Shown: positions 9,012 through 18,384, numbered from the stretch's first letter. The stretch is 64,000 bases of DNA from Cytobacillus kochii (GCF_020171845.1 NZ_JAIVAM010000015.1:62001-126000), one strand, 5' to 3'. The notes: generated by a model not told the origin, from the sequence alone. Numbers and translations: made by a program.

Positions 9012-9158
9012 TCATACACTCTTACTATTTGTGAGAGGACGTTTCTTTATTTCTTTGTTATCTCCATGCTTTTGTCTGTTTTCATTTAAATGACAAAGGG
9101 AACCTAATTTCTGTTGCCCATAGTGATGAGACGTGTGTTTTTTCCTGTTAACTAACAT
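9012..9158 (-). CDS. Small basic protein, 48 residues (hypothetical)
   Basis: A short frame, MLVNRKKHTSHHYGQQ to NSKSV, rich in Lys, His, Gln and Asn with one Cys. It starts at an ATG preceded by GAGGTGAGG at good spacing. The composition (hydrophilic, basic, no hydrophobic core) is like small spore-associated proteins, but I recognise no family. It sits alone between the antiporter gene, which lies upstream of it on the same strand and ends in its own terminator, and the coiled-coil gene. Coding status rests on the ribosome binding site and composition only. Confidence 0.45.
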   Translation of the reverse strand: MLVNRKKHTSHHYGQQKLGSLCHLNENRQKHGDNKEIKKRPLTNSKSV

Positions 9159-9240
9159 TTTCCTCACCTCTTCATTCAGTTTTATTAAATATTCTATGTA
9201 AGTCCTTTAATAAGTGATTAATACACAATAGAAACTGAAA

Positions 9241-9272
9241 CAAGACTGCATGATTTCATCATGCAATCTTGT
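9241..9272 (-). terminator. Terminator after the antiporter gene
   Basis: CAAGACTGCATGA pairs with TCATGCAATCTTG (one mismatch) across a 5-base loop immediately after the antiporter stop codon. Confidence 0.75.
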
Positions 9273-9274
9273 GC

Positions 9275-11065
9275 TTATTTTACTTCCTCCAAATAAATGA
9301 TAATGTCTTCTATATCAACAGAAGGTGAATCCTTTAAGGTCTTAAAATCGATCGATCCATCCTTTTTACGAACACATAAAGGATAACCGCCCACTTGTGC
9401 TTCCTCTATTTTTTCATAATTGTCGTTTGCTTGTTTACTTTCTATCGAATAAGTTGTATTTATCTTCTTATTTAACTCTGTGAACACATGCTCTTCGTCA
9501 AAAAGCATATGAGCTTTCACAGTTGTGGGTAACCTTCCATCCTTTTCCTCATCCATCCGCTCAGTCGCAATGGTAAACGTTTTATTATAGCCAAACTCCG
9601 GAAGAAATGACTGTGTTACCAGTGCATTGTAATTAGGATCATCAGACATTACCAGGATGAATTCGTAAGGTGTTAAATCGATTTCGAATTGACTATGCTC
9701 ATCTAGTATTTGTCCCGAGTAAGTTTCAATCCCCTTTTTTCGGATAAGCTTTAACTTGCCACTTGATGTGTCACTAATTAGTACAGGATTACCCAACTCT
9801 TTTAACTTGTATGCTAAAGCAATTGAAAAACTACTTGCTCCAACGATCAGTACACCTGGCTCTGATTCAGATGCTAATTTTAATTTCTTTGCCAGCGGTG
9901 CTAATGTAAAACCATGAGCACAAACCGTAATAAAAACGAGAGCAAAAGTTAATGTTGTAAGTAATCCCGCTTCTCGATAACCATCATCCATTAATGTCGT
10001 TGCGAAATAACCAGAAACCGTTAATGCCACGATTCCTCTTGGGGCAATCCATCCAATTAAAGTTTTCTCTCGATTGGTTAGCTCTGTCCCTATTGTTGAT
10101 ATCCAAATTGATAGTGGACGAACAACAAATAACATCACGATTACAAAGCCAATGATTTGGATACTAAACACTTCTGCAATTGTCTCTCTTGTTAAAGAAG
10201 CTGTTAATAGAATAAATATTGTAGATGTTAAGATTACAGAGACATTTTCAATGAAGTGACTAATATTCCCAAGGGCAGATACCCTTTTCTTCTCTCTAGC
10301 TAGCACGAGTCCCATCACTGTCACAGCAAGCATGCCTGTTTCATGCATAATCACTTCACTTATGCCAAAACAAATGAACACAAGTGATAAAGTAATAGGG
10401 GATTTCAAGTATTCTGGAAACAACCCTTTGTTAGCCATCCAGCTCAAAACCTTTGCAAATATGTAACCGATCACAATCGCTAATAATGAAGCTAACAAGA
10501 ATTTTCCGAGCTCCATCATGCCTAACGTATCACTTACTAATACTTTAATAACCTCATAAGCAAATAAGGCTAGTAGTGGTCCTGCTGGGTCGACAATAAT
10601 ACCTTCCCATTTTAATAAAGCACCCACTCGTGGTTTAAGTTTGGACTGCCTTAATAAAGGGATTATAACAGTTGGCCCTGTAACGATAAATAATCCACCG
10701 ATGATAAAAGCCACCTCTAAACTCAAGCCTGCGATATAGTGAGCTGCCAAAGATCCAAGTATCCAAGCAAGAAACGCCCCAACAGTAACTACCCGAAAAA
10801 CAGATTTGGAAATACTACGAACTTCACGAATATCAAGTGTTGTACTACCTTCAAATAATATGACAGCTACAGCTAAAGAAATAACAGGGCTATAAAGACT
10901 TCCTAGATCTTGTTCTGGGTTCAATAGTCCGAATGCTGGACCGATTACTAATCCAGCAATCGACATAATCACAATGGAAGGCCATTGAATTTTCCATGAT
11001 AACCACTGCGAAAAGACCCCTAAAGCAATAACGAGAATAATTCCTAATAATCCAAATGACTCCAT
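9275..11065 (-). CDS. CPA1-type cation:proton antiporter with C-terminal RCK/TrkA-like domain
   Basis: About 596 residues. The N-terminal 400 residues form 12-13 membrane segments of the NhaP/CPA1 Na+(K+)/H+ exchange domain, with FIVTGPTVIIPLLR and the WEGIIVDPAGPLLAL segment holding the family's acidic residue, and a WIAPRGIVALTVS motif. The C-terminus has a Rossmann-like TrkA-N/RCK fold starting at GVLIVGASSFSIALAYKLKE, which normally gates transport by nucleotide or ion binding. The start is uncertain: an ATG with weak AAGTGA is used here; a GTG 39 bases upstream with AAGGGAG is an alternative. It is transcribed divergently from the GntR-led operon. Confidence 0.88.
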   Translation of the reverse strand: MESFGLLGIILVIALGVFSQWLSWKIQWPSIVIMSIAGLVIGPAFGLLNPEQDLGSLYSPVISLAVAVILFEGSTTLDIREVRSISKSVFRVVTVGAFLAWILGSLAAHYIAGLSLEVAFIIGGLFIVTGPTVIIPLLRQSKLKPRVGALLKWEGIIVDPAGPLLALFAYEVIKVLVSDTLGMMELGKFLLASLLAIVIGYIFAKVLSWMANKGLFPEYLKSPITLSLVFICFGISEVIMHETGMLAVTVMGLVLAREKKRVSALGNISHFIENVSVILTSTIFILLTASLTRETIAEVFSIQIIGFVIVMLFVVRPLSIWISTIGTELTNREKTLIGWIAPRGIVALTVSGYFATTLMDDGYREAGLLTTLTFALVFITVCAHGFTLAPLAKKLKLASESEPGVLIVGASSFSIALAYKLKELGNPVLISDTSSGKLKLIRKKGIETYSGQILDEHSQFEIDLTPYEFILVMSDDPNYNALVTQSFLPEFGYNKTFTIATERMDEEKDGRLPTTVKAHMLFDEEHVFTELNKKINTTYSIESKQANDNYEKIEEAQVGGYPLCVRKKDGSIDFKTLKDSPSVDIEDIIIYLEEVK

Positions 11066-11197
11066 TTTATTCACTTCTTTCAACGAAATACGCGAAGGAT
11101 CCACTTCTCTCCCTTTTTAGTAATTACATTTCATTTTGTTTTTCATTCACATTATCAATAAAAAGTAGGAAGAATGCTTTAGTTAGAAAATATTAAA

Positions 11198-11244
11198 TAT
11201 ACTGAAAATTTACTGTTGACAGTATACATTTATATTCTTATGAT
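11198..11244 (+). promoter_or_regulatory. Sigma-A promoter with overlapping dyad operator for the GntR operon
   Basis: TTGACA (11216-11221), a 17-base spacer and TATGAT (11239-11244) make an almost consensus vegetative promoter. Two dyads cover the -35: TACTGT-TG-ACAGTA (11211-11224), and the wider TATACTG (11198-11204) with CAGTATA (11220-11226). This is the expected position for autorepression by the adjacent FCD/GntR regulator; binding is inferred. Confidence 0.7.
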
Positions 11245-11293
11245 AATTACATATTGAATGCGCTTACATTTTTTGTTGAAAGGATTGGTTTGC

Positions 11294-11938
11294 TTGATTT
11301 CCATTATGAGAGAAACATTAACAGTACAAGTGTATCAGCATTTAAAAAAGAGATTATTAGACGGATATTATCCTGGAGGAGAAAGATTAATAGAAGTAAA
11401 AATCGCTGAAGAATTTAACGTTAGCCGAGGGCCAGTACGTGAAGCATTAAAAATGCTCATCCAAGAAGAATTAGTTGTACAAAACGGAAACACCCTTAAA
11501 GTATTTAGTCCTTCCCTAACAGATATGATACAAATTTATCAAATTAGACAGCAATTGGAGTCGTTCGCAGCAAAGTTGTCCGCTAAAAACATCGAAAATT
11601 CTGACTTAGAACTTTTAGAAAGTATTATTGATCAAACGAAACAAGCATGGTTATCGCAGGCGAAAGAGGATGTCGTAAGACTTAGTATACAGTTTCATGA
11701 AATCATCTTAAGCTCATCTGGAAATGATCATTTAGTTTCATTAACTAATACCATTCGTGATAAAGTAACCTATTTCAGAAATAGTGGGATTAAAATCGGC
11801 ATACGAGACGAGAGTTGTATCGAGGAACACGCTCAAATTCTAGCCGCACTTAAAGAACGAGATAGCTTAAAAGCAGCCAATGAAATGTACAATCATATTG
11901 AACAAGATTTACTCTCTTTACAAGCAATCTATAAGTAA
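11294..11938 (+). CDS. GntR family regulator, FadR/FCD subfamily
   Basis: About 214 residues: an N-terminal winged helix (LKKRLLDGYYPGGERLIEVK, AEEFNVSRGPVREALKMLIQEEL) and an all-helical FCD ligand-binding domain. The FCD metal-site pattern is partly visible: FHEIILSSSGND and the late HAQILAALKERD and MYNHIEQDL histidines. Such proteins usually bind small organic acids. The first ATG of the frame lies only a few bases beyond the predicted transcription start and lacks a ribosome binding site, so a TTG after AAAGGA is preferred; the ATG at 11306 is another option. It leads the CoA-transferase and carboxylate transporter genes. Confidence 0.85.
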   Translation: MISIMRETLTVQVYQHLKKRLLDGYYPGGERLIEVKIAEEFNVSRGPVREALKMLIQEELVVQNGNTLKVFSPSLTDMIQIYQIRQQLESFAAKLSAKNIENSDLELLESIIDQTKQAWLSQAKEDVVRLSIQFHEIILSSSGNDHLVSLTNTIRDKVTYFRNSGIKIGIRDESCIEEHAQILAALKERDSLKAANEMYNHIEQDLLSLQAIYK

Positions 11939-11972
11939 ATTTATTTATTAATCATTCATTGAGGTGAAAAAA

Positions 11973-13172
11973 ATGTCCAATAAAGCGTTATCTGGTTTAA
12001 AGGTTCTTGAACTGGGACAGCTAATCGCTGGACCCTTCGCATCGAAATTATTAGCTGAATTCGGTGCAGATGTCATTAAAATTGAACCTCCTACAAAAGG
12101 AGACCCTCTTAGAACTTGGAGAGTAATAGAAGATGAGACTAGCCTTTGGTGGTATGTGCAATCTAGGAATAAGAAATCAATTACACTGGATTTAAAAAAA
12201 GAAGAAGGTCAAAAAGTTCTCCGCGCATTAGTGAAGGAAATTGATATTTTAATTGAGAACTTTCGTCCAGGTACCCTTGAGAAATGGGGTATTGGATATG
12301 AGGAATTAAAAAAAATTAATCCACGATTGGTTATGGTACGAGTGTCTGGTTACGGACAAGATGGACCATACAAAGATAAACCTGGGTTTGGATCAATTGG
12401 AGAAGCAATGGGTGGACTTCGCTTTATAACGGGCTATCCCGACCTCCCCCCAGTGAGGGTAGGCATAAGTATAGGTGATTCCCTATCTGCTCTATATGCA
12501 GTAATTGGTGCACTAATAGCGGTTTATCACCGTGACGTAAATCATTCAGAAGAAGGACAAGTCATTGATGTCGCCCTTTATGAATCGGTGTTTAGTTTAA
12601 TGGAAAGCATCCTACCTGAATACGGAAGAAATGGGGTAATCAGAGAGCGTACGGGTAGCACACTACCAGGTATCACTCCTTCCAATACATACCTTTGTTC
12701 GGATGGCAAATATATCGTCATTGGTGCGAATGGAGATACGATTTTCAAAAGGTTAATGAAAACCATTGGCAGAGAAGAGCTTTCAAGAGATTCTCGCTTT
12801 GAAAATAATATCGGTCGCTCTAAACATGCAAAGTATTTAGATCAGCTGATTGAAGCTTGGACGAGTCAGCACCCACTACTTGTAGTCAAAGAGCTCTTAG
12901 ATGAGGCTGGTGTACCAGCTGGGTCGATTTATTCAATCGAAGATATTGTAAATGATCCACATTATCAAAACAGAAATATGATACAAGAAGTACCTATTGA
13001 TGGAATCGGAACTTTGAAAATGCCAGGAATCGTACCGAAATTGAGTAAAACACCTGGTGAGATAAAGTGGGCCGGTCCAAACTTAGGGTCGCATACAGAA
13101 GATGTTTTAATGTCAGAATTATCACTCACAAAAGAGCAAATCGCAAAATTAAGAGAAAAAGGGATTATATAG
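11973..13172 (+). CDS. CaiB/BaiF family (class III) CoA-transferase
   Basis: A 399-residue class III CoA-transferase that moves CoA between acyl donors and carboxylic acids. Hallmarks are the N-terminal GLKVLELGQLIAGPFASKLL with FGADVIKIEPP, the NKKSITLDLK segment, GYGQDGPYKDKPGFGSIGEA and the presumed catalytic Asp in GISIGDSLSALYAVIGAL (near residue 170). It starts at an ATG with GAGGTG upstream and lies 34 bases after the regulator. With a CitMHS carboxylate importer next to it, activation of an imported organic acid by CoA transfer is a reasonable inference; the acid is unknown. Confidence 0.88.
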   Translation: MSNKALSGLKVLELGQLIAGPFASKLLAEFGADVIKIEPPTKGDPLRTWRVIEDETSLWWYVQSRNKKSITLDLKKEEGQKVLRALVKEIDILIENFRPGTLEKWGIGYEELKKINPRLVMVRVSGYGQDGPYKDKPGFGSIGEAMGGLRFITGYPDLPPVRVGISIGDSLSALYAVIGALIAVYHRDVNHSEEGQVIDVALYESVFSLMESILPEYGRNGVIRERTGSTLPGITPSNTYLCSDGKYIVIGANGDTIFKRLMKTIGREELSRDSRFENNIGRSKHAKYLDQLIEAWTSQHPLLVVKELLDEAGVPAGSIYSIEDIVNDPHYQNRNMIQEVPIDGIGTLKMPGIVPKLSKTPGEIKWAGPNLGSHTEDVLMSELSLTKEQIAKLREKGII

Positions 13173-13219
13173 AAGAAAAAAACACATCTATTTATATATT
13201 AAAAGGAGTGAATGTAAAC

Positions 13220-14515
13220 TTGCTATCTCTATTAGGCTTCTGCATGATGATATCTTTTCTTCTTTTAGTTCTGACTAAAAAACTTTCACCTGTTGTTGCT
13301 TTTGTCTTTGTTGCAGTTGCTTTTGCCATTATCGGAGGATTCAGCAACGAAATGGGCCAACTGATGATGGATGGGATTATCCAAGTAACCCCTACAGCGA
13401 TAATGATTGTTTTTGCGATCCTATATTTTGGATTAATGATTGATGTAGGGCTATTTGACCCAATGATTTCACGTATTTTAAAGTATGTCAAAGGGGATCC
13501 ATTAAAAATAGTGATAGCTACAGCTCTTATTACAATGATTGTTGGTTTAGACGGGGACGGCTCATCCACTTTCATGATTACCATATCAGCGATGCTACCT
13601 CTTTATAAGAAGTTAGGCATGAACCGCCTTATTTTATCATGTGTTGTTGCCTTAGCTGCAGGGGTAATGAATATGATACCTTGGGGAGGTCCTTTAGTTA
13701 GAGCCGCTGCTAGTTTAAATGTGGAAATGAGTGATTTATTTATCCCTCTCATCCCAGCGATGATCGGCGGACTAGTCTGGACATTTTTCTCTGCTTATAT
13801 TCTAGGTAAGAAGGAAAGAGAAAGAATCGGTGTCATTCAAATATACACTGAGAGTTTCACAGAACAATCGAGTACAATCGAACAGAAAAAAACGTCCCCC
13901 ACATTATTCTGGTTTAATTTACTTTTGACAATCGCATTAATGATCATGCTTATTATGGACGTATTGCCATTACAAATTTTATTTGCCATTGCTTTTTCTA
14001 TCGCACTTTTTGTCAACTTCCGGGATCCAAAAGCGCAACAAGAACAAATTTTAAGTCATGCAAATAACTTTGTATTAATCAGTACATTAATCTTTGCTGC
14101 AGGGATATTCTTAGGTGTCCTAAATGGAACGCAAATGATGGACGCGATGGCAGTTTCCATTGTTTCTATCATACCTGAAGGCCTTGGTCCTTACCTTCCT
14201 GTCCTTGTTGCGATAACCAGTTTACCGTTAGTGTTTGTTTTCCCACCTGATGCTTATTACTTTGGCATTTTACCAATTATAAGTGAAACAGCAGCCAACT
14301 TTGGCATCGACCCAGTGGAAATAGGTAGAGCAGCATTACTCGGTCATTCAACAACAGGCTTCCCTCTGTCTCCTTTAGTTCCTGCGACCTTTATTCTCAT
14401 CGGGCTATCTGGTGTAGACTTTGGGGAGCATCAGAAGTTCCTATTTAAGTGGGCGTTTGGGACCACGATTGTGATGACGATTATTGCCGTACTTACGGGT
14501 GCCATTTCCTTTTAG
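13220..14515 (+). CDS. CitMHS family divalent-metal:carboxylate symporter
   Basis: About 431 residues with 11-12 hydrophobic segments. The family signatures MNMIPWGGPLVRAA and VFVFPPDAYYFGILPI are clear, as are DGDGSSTFMITISAML and TGFPLSPLVPATF. B. subtilis CitM/CitH of this family import citrate with Mg2+ or Ca2+. The open frame extends far upstream through the end of the CoA-transferase gene, but the membrane domain and an AAAAGGAG site support the TTG start used here. It is the third gene of the GntR-led operon. The neighbouring CoA-transferase hints at a carboxylate other than citrate. Confidence 0.85.
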   Translation: MLSLLGFCMMISFLLLVLTKKLSPVVAFVFVAVAFAIIGGFSNEMGQLMMDGIIQVTPTAIMIVFAILYFGLMIDVGLFDPMISRILKYVKGDPLKIVIATALITMIVGLDGDGSSTFMITISAMLPLYKKLGMNRLILSCVVALAAGVMNMIPWGGPLVRAAASLNVEMSDLFIPLIPAMIGGLVWTFFSAYILGKKERERIGVIQIYTESFTEQSSTIEQKKTSPTLFWFNLLLTIALMIMLIMDVLPLQILFAIAFSIALFVNFRDPKAQQEQILSHANNFVLISTLIFAAGIFLGVLNGTQMMDAMAVSIVSIIPEGLGPYLPVLVAITSLPLVFVFPPDAYYFGILPIISETAANFGIDPVEIGRAALLGHSTTGFPLSPLVPATFILIGLSGVDFGEHQKFLFKWAFGTTIVMTIIAVLTGAISF

Positions 14516-14587
14516 TGAAAATTTTCAGTATTTCCCAACTCCTATGAAACTTCCACCCCATCATTCCGTCTACTCATAAAAAGGGGA

Positions 14588-14872
14588 ATGAACTTGATGA
14601 AAAAAACGTCTCGTCTACTGCTATTTCTATTACTACTTTTCTTAAGTAGCTGTTCGACAGCACCAGAACCTAAAATTTCCGAACAACAAGCCAAGTCCAT
14701 CGTTATTGAAAAGAACACAAGAACAATTGGGAATGTAACTATCGTTTCAATTGAACAGAAAGGAAATAAATATATAATCAAATGGGAGAATCCAGAGAAT
14801 TGTGAAAGCGGGGTTGAACATATGAACCACCAAAGCGGTAAAATCATTACAAGTGAAGTAACCATCTGTTAA
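14588..14872 (+). CDS. Small lipoprotein, uncharacterised
   Basis: A 94-residue exported lipoprotein. Residues 1-21 are a Lys-rich n-region and Leu-rich core ending in a lipobox LFLSSC, so Cys21 or so would be lipidated. The mature part (about 73 residues) has alternating polar/hydrophobic strands and two further cysteines (ENCESG and the terminal TIC). No known domain is recognised. AAGGGG precedes three possible starts (ATG, TTG, ATG within 12 bases). It follows the transporter by 72 bases with no clear terminator between, so it might be cotranscribed. Confidence 0.7.
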   Translation: MNLMKKTSRLLLFLLLLFLSSCSTAPEPKISEQQAKSIVIEKNTRTIGNVTIVSIEQKGNKYIIKWENPENCESGVEHMNHQSGKIITSEVTIC

Positions 14873-15008
14873 CGGAAACGATTAAAGAAAATGGCCAAGG
14901 TAATATTTATGAACTGTCCTTTTAGGACTGCAACAAATATTTCCCAATTGGGCATTAACATTTATCTGGAGGAAAACATTGCATAAGAGGAAGCAGTAAA
15001 AACTTAAT

Positions 15009-15035
15009 GGCACCCAGTATAGATGGCTGGGTGCC
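15009..15035 (-). terminator. Terminator after murJ/ytgP
   Basis: GGCACCCAG and CTGGGTGCC form a perfect 9-bp stem with a 9-base loop; on the minus strand a short AT-rich stretch leads into a T-run. Confidence 0.7.
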
Positions 15036-15048
15036 TAAAAGATAGATA

Positions 15049-16665
15049 CTATTTCTTCAGCTTCAGTTTAATTAATATCCGATCGATTCTATCTCCGAAC
15101 AATAGTGGTAATAGTCGAACCTTATTTGCAAGATAGAAGTACACACTTGCACCTACTCCTCCACAAACAAACACAATGATAATTGCATGCCATCCAGAAG
15201 CTGGATTTAAGAAAATCATCAATATTTGATAAAGGACCCACGTAATGACAGTCATAACCAATGTAAGGATAATAATCAATAAACTGCGCCTGAATACAAA
15301 TCTAAATTGGTAGCCTGAGAATATTTTAATGACAATCAAGTTGATTAAAATTGCCACAGCATAACCAAGTGCTGTTGCTAGAACTGCTCCCTCTGTTTCT
15401 AACCACTTAATTAGGGGTATATTTAATGCAAGCTTTACTAAAATTCCTACTAATAAACTAAGAATGGTAAAGCGCTGCTCATTGATCCCTTGGAGAATCG
15501 CAGCTGTAACTGCATAAAGGGCAAATAACATTGCTACTGGGGCATAGGCCCGAAGTACAGCAGTGCCTAACTCACTATGCTCATAGAACAATGTGTATAC
15601 TGGTTCGGCTAATAATGCAAGGCCAACAACCGCCGGTAATATTAAAAACAAGATCACTTGAAACGTTTGATTCAATTGACGATTCATCGTCAAACGATCA
15701 TTTTTCATAAAGGAATTCGTAATGGTTGGTACCAGTGTTAATGAAAACGCCGTTGCTAAAGTGACAGGAATCATCACTAATTTATGCGTTTGATAGTTCA
15801 ATACGGAAAGGGCTTCTCCTGCTTCTTTACCAGAATATCCTATCGATTGCATCGCTTTATTAAACGTTGATAAATCAATCATTTGGAATAACGGATTAAC
15901 CAATGCGACAAGGACAAACGGAATCGAATAAAGAATGATTTCCTTATACATATCTGTAAGAGAGATATCCATTGTACCTTTATCTTTAGCCAATAGTTGA
16001 TCTAAATAAGGCTTTCTTTTGTACCAATAAATAAACAAAACAGCTAAACTACCGATACCACCTATGAAGGCTGCAAAAGTAGCTACACTGACTGCTGTAA
16101 CTAAATCGCCATCCATTACATAAAGGACGACAAATGCCCCAGCAAGTAGAAAGGCAATTCGTACAATTTGTTCAACGACCTGAGATACGGCTGAAGGTCC
16201 CATGGATTGATGACCTTGGAAGAATCCGCGAATTAAGCTCATAAACGGGATAATGATTAAGGCAAAGCTGACCGCTCGAATAACGGAGACAATATCTTGT
16301 AGCATTGCTACATCTTCTGGGTCCACAAAAATCTTTGCTAGAGTAGGCGCTCCCATATACATGATTAAGAAACAGACAATTCCGCTACAAAGCATAATAA
16401 TTAAACCGGATTTGAATAGCTTCCTACCTACAGCATACTCCTCTAATGCGTTATACTTTGAAATAAACTTTGAGACGGCAAGCGGTACACCCGCAGTCGC
16501 CACACTAATAAAGATTGTGTACGGTACATAAGAATAGTTATAAAGGATTGTTCCTTCGTTTCCAACGATTTGATAAAATGGAATCACATAAAATAATCCA
16601 AGAAACTTAGATATGAATGTACCAAGAGTTAAAATAAATGTTCCTCGTAAAAGCTTAGACGACAT
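15049..16665 (-). CDS. ytgP: MurJ-type lipid II flippase (YtgP, MOP superfamily)
   Basis: A 538-residue membrane protein with about 14 segments of the polysaccharide-biosynthesis/MATE-like fold. The N-terminus LLRGTFILTLGTFISKFLGL and the conserved RGFFQGHQSMGPSAVSQVVEQ are characteristic of the YtgP/SpoVB group. In B. subtilis YtgP acts as MurJ, moving lipid II across the membrane for peptidoglycan synthesis; SpoVB is a sporulation paralogue. ytfP next door favours YtgP over SpoVB. The ATG follows AGAGGAAGGG; the longer frame starting 24 bases upstream has no support. Confidence 0.88.
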   Translation of the reverse strand: MSSKLLRGTFILTLGTFISKFLGLFYVIPFYQIVGNEGTILYNYSYVPYTIFISVATAGVPLAVSKFISKYNALEEYAVGRKLFKSGLIIMLCSGIVCFLIMYMGAPTLAKIFVDPEDVAMLQDIVSVIRAVSFALIIIPFMSLIRGFFQGHQSMGPSAVSQVVEQIVRIAFLLAGAFVVLYVMDGDLVTAVSVATFAAFIGGIGSLAVLFIYWYKRKPYLDQLLAKDKGTMDISLTDMYKEIILYSIPFVLVALVNPLFQMIDLSTFNKAMQSIGYSGKEAGEALSVLNYQTHKLVMIPVTLATAFSLTLVPTITNSFMKNDRLTMNRQLNQTFQVILFLILPAVVGLALLAEPVYTLFYEHSELGTAVLRAYAPVAMLFALYAVTAAILQGINEQRFTILSLLVGILVKLALNIPLIKWLETEGAVLATALGYAVAILINLIVIKIFSGYQFRFVFRRSLLIIILTLVMTVITWVLYQILMIFLNPASGWHAIIIVFVCGGVGASVYFYLANKVRLLPLLFGDRIDRILIKLKLKK

Positions 16666-16830
16666 ATAATCCCTTCCTCTATTGTCCAAGCGCTACCAAA
16701 AGCGTGGTGTTTTCTATCATTCGCAAAATTAAACTATACAACTTCTCATTCTACCATATGTTACGACAATAATAGACATATTTTTATCTCAGAAGACCCT
16801 TTTCATTCTTGATGATTTTTTAAGAAGATG

Positions 16831-16859
16831 TTTAGATGTTTTATCTTTTGCTTTATAAT
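16831..16859 (+). promoter_or_regulatory. Candidate sigma-A promoter of ytfP
   Basis: TATAAT (16854-16859) with TTTAGA 17 bases upstream. It places the transcript start after the first ATG of the open frame, supporting a later start codon for ytfP. Confidence 0.5.
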
Positions 16860-16907
16860 AGCAAAGGTATGCTATTTTCAATGAAAGAGAAAAAGTTGGT
16901 GAAGAAA

Positions 16908-18188
16908 ATGAAACAAACACAATATGATGTCATTGTCATTGGCGGTGGACCGTCTGGACTAATGGCTGCCATTGGTGCTGCAGAGAATAAAGCAAAAGTT
17001 TTACTTATTGATAAAGGAAATAAATTAGGTAGAAAACTGGCGATTTCAGGTGGTGGTCGTTGTAACGTGACTAATCGGCTCCCAATCGATGAAATCATTA
17101 AACATATTCCTGGTAACGGTCGCTTTCTTCATAGCGCCTTCTCCATTTTTAGTAATGAAGATATTATCCTTTTTTTTGAGAAGCTTGGTATCGCCTTAAA
17201 AGAGGAAGACCACGGTAGAATGTTCCCAGTAAGTAATAAAGCACAATCCGTTGTCGATGCACTACTTATACGACTAGACGAATTGAAAGTAACGATAAAA
17301 ACAAATAGCCCTGTTGCTGATATTCAATTCCAACCGGAGAAAAGCCATACAGTCAAATTACATTCCGGTGAACAGTTTCATGCAAAAGCAGTTGTGCTAG
17401 CAGTGGGAGGCAAATCTGTTCCTCATACAGGATCTACAGGAGATGGCTACGGTTGGGCAGAGAAAGCTGGACATACGATTACAGACTTATTCCCGACAGA
17501 AGTCCCCTTAACGTCAAGTGAATTATTTATTAAGAACAAAGCGTTACAAGGACTCTCTTTACGCGATGTAGAAGTAAGTGTATTGAACCCTAAAGACAAG
17601 CCGTTGATTACACATCAAATGGATATGATATTCACCCATTTCGGGCTGAGTGGTCCTGCGATTTTAAGATGTAGTCAATTCGTTGTCAAAGCCATGAAAA
17701 AATGGAAGCTAAAAAAGGTAAGCGTACGCATCAATGCCTTACCTGGGCAAAATGGCGAGAAAACCTTCCAAGAGATCATATCACTAAAAAAATCAGAGCC
17801 AAAAAAGAGTATCAAAAACTTGCTAAAAGGGATCGTTCCTGAGAGATATCTTCTCTTTCATTTAGAAGAAGTAGGTATTGATCCAACGGCACAAGCAGTG
17901 AGTATCACGAATGAACTGCTCCGTTTATTCGTTAGCCGTCTACATGATTTCCGTGTTGAAATCGATGGGACATTACCATTAGAAAAGGCCTTTGTAACTG
18001 GTGGCGGCGTTTCTGTTAAAGAAATTGAACCACAAACAATGGCGTCAAAAAAAATGACTGGTTTATATTTCTGCGGAGAAATTCTTGATATTCATGGCTA
18101 TACCGGTGGCTACAATATTACCTCAGCCCTTGTAACTGGACGTTTAGCTGGCAGTAATGCGGCTATATGTAAAAGCGTAACTACTTGA
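16908..18188 (+). CDS. ytfP: HI0933/YtfP family FAD-dependent oxidoreductase
   Basis: About 426 residues. An N-terminal FAD-binding Rossmann motif ([17 protein letters not shown]) is followed by the family signature [16 protein letters not shown]; the C-terminal FAD contact is [12 protein letters not shown] with [23 protein letters not shown] (discontinuous in function). These cytosolic flavoproteins are conserved in bacteria; the physiological substrate is unclear, although the related BaiN reduces bile-acid intermediates in gut clostridia. The ATG at 16908 follows GGTGA; two upstream ATGs in frame are less likely given the promoter position. The 3-prime end forms part of a terminator hairpin shared with cse60. 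Confidence 0.88.
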   Translation: MKQTQYDVIVIGGGPSGLMAAIGAAENKAKVLLIDKGNKLGRKLAISGGGRCNVTNRLPIDEIIKHIPGNGRFLHSAFSIFSNEDIILFFEKLGIALKEEDHGRMFPVSNKAQSVVDALLIRLDELKVTIKTNSPVADIQFQPEKSHTVKLHSGEQFHAKAVVLAVGGKSVPHTGSTGDGYGWAEKAGHTITDLFPTEVPLTSSELFIKNKALQGLSLRDVEVSVLNPKDKPLITHQMDMIFTHFGLSGPAILRCSQFVVKAMKKWKLKKVSVRINALPGQNGEKTFQEIISLKKSEPKKSIKNLLKGIVPERYLLFHLEEVGIDPTAQAVSITNELLRLFVSRLHDFRVEIDGTLPLEKAFVTGGGVSVKEIEPQTMASKKMTGLYFCGEILDIHGYTGGYNITSALVTGRLAGSNAAICKSVTT

Positions 18189-18208
18189 TAAGTAAAAGTA
18201 GTTACGCT
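18174..18208. terminator. Terminator hairpin overlapping the stop codons of ytfP and cse60
   Basis: AGCGTAACTACTT (18174-18186) pairs with AAGTAGTTACGCT (18196-18208). Each arm includes coding sequence and a stop codon of one of the two convergent genes, so both transcripts end in the same structure. T-runs are weak on both sides. Confidence 0.6.
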
Positions 18209-18384
18209 CTATAAATGACCATCGCCGAAAAACAATAAATTTGCTCCTCATCTTCTTCTTGCATTGCAGCAATATTATACTTAATATCAACAAGCTTTTG
18301 TTCTTCCACCTTTTCTAAAAAACGGTTCATCGCAACCTCTAAATCTTTTTCATGCTCTTGGTCGAATAACTTCACCTTGATCAT
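18202..18384 (-). CDS. cse60: Sporulation protein Cse60
   Basis: A 60-residue protein matching the length and pattern of B. subtilis Cse60 (MIKVKLFDQEHEKDLEVAMN start and IYCFSAMVIYR end). Cse60 is a sigma-E-controlled mother-cell protein of unknown biochemical function. The open frame is longer, but the ATG used follows GAAGGGAG and gives exactly the family length. No clear sigma-E promoter was picked out upstream. It is convergent with ytfP and shares a terminator hairpin with it. Confidence 0.85.
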   Translation of the reverse strand: MIKVKLFDQEHEKDLEVAMNRFLEKVEEQKLVDIKYNIAAMQEEDEEQIYCFSAMVIYRA

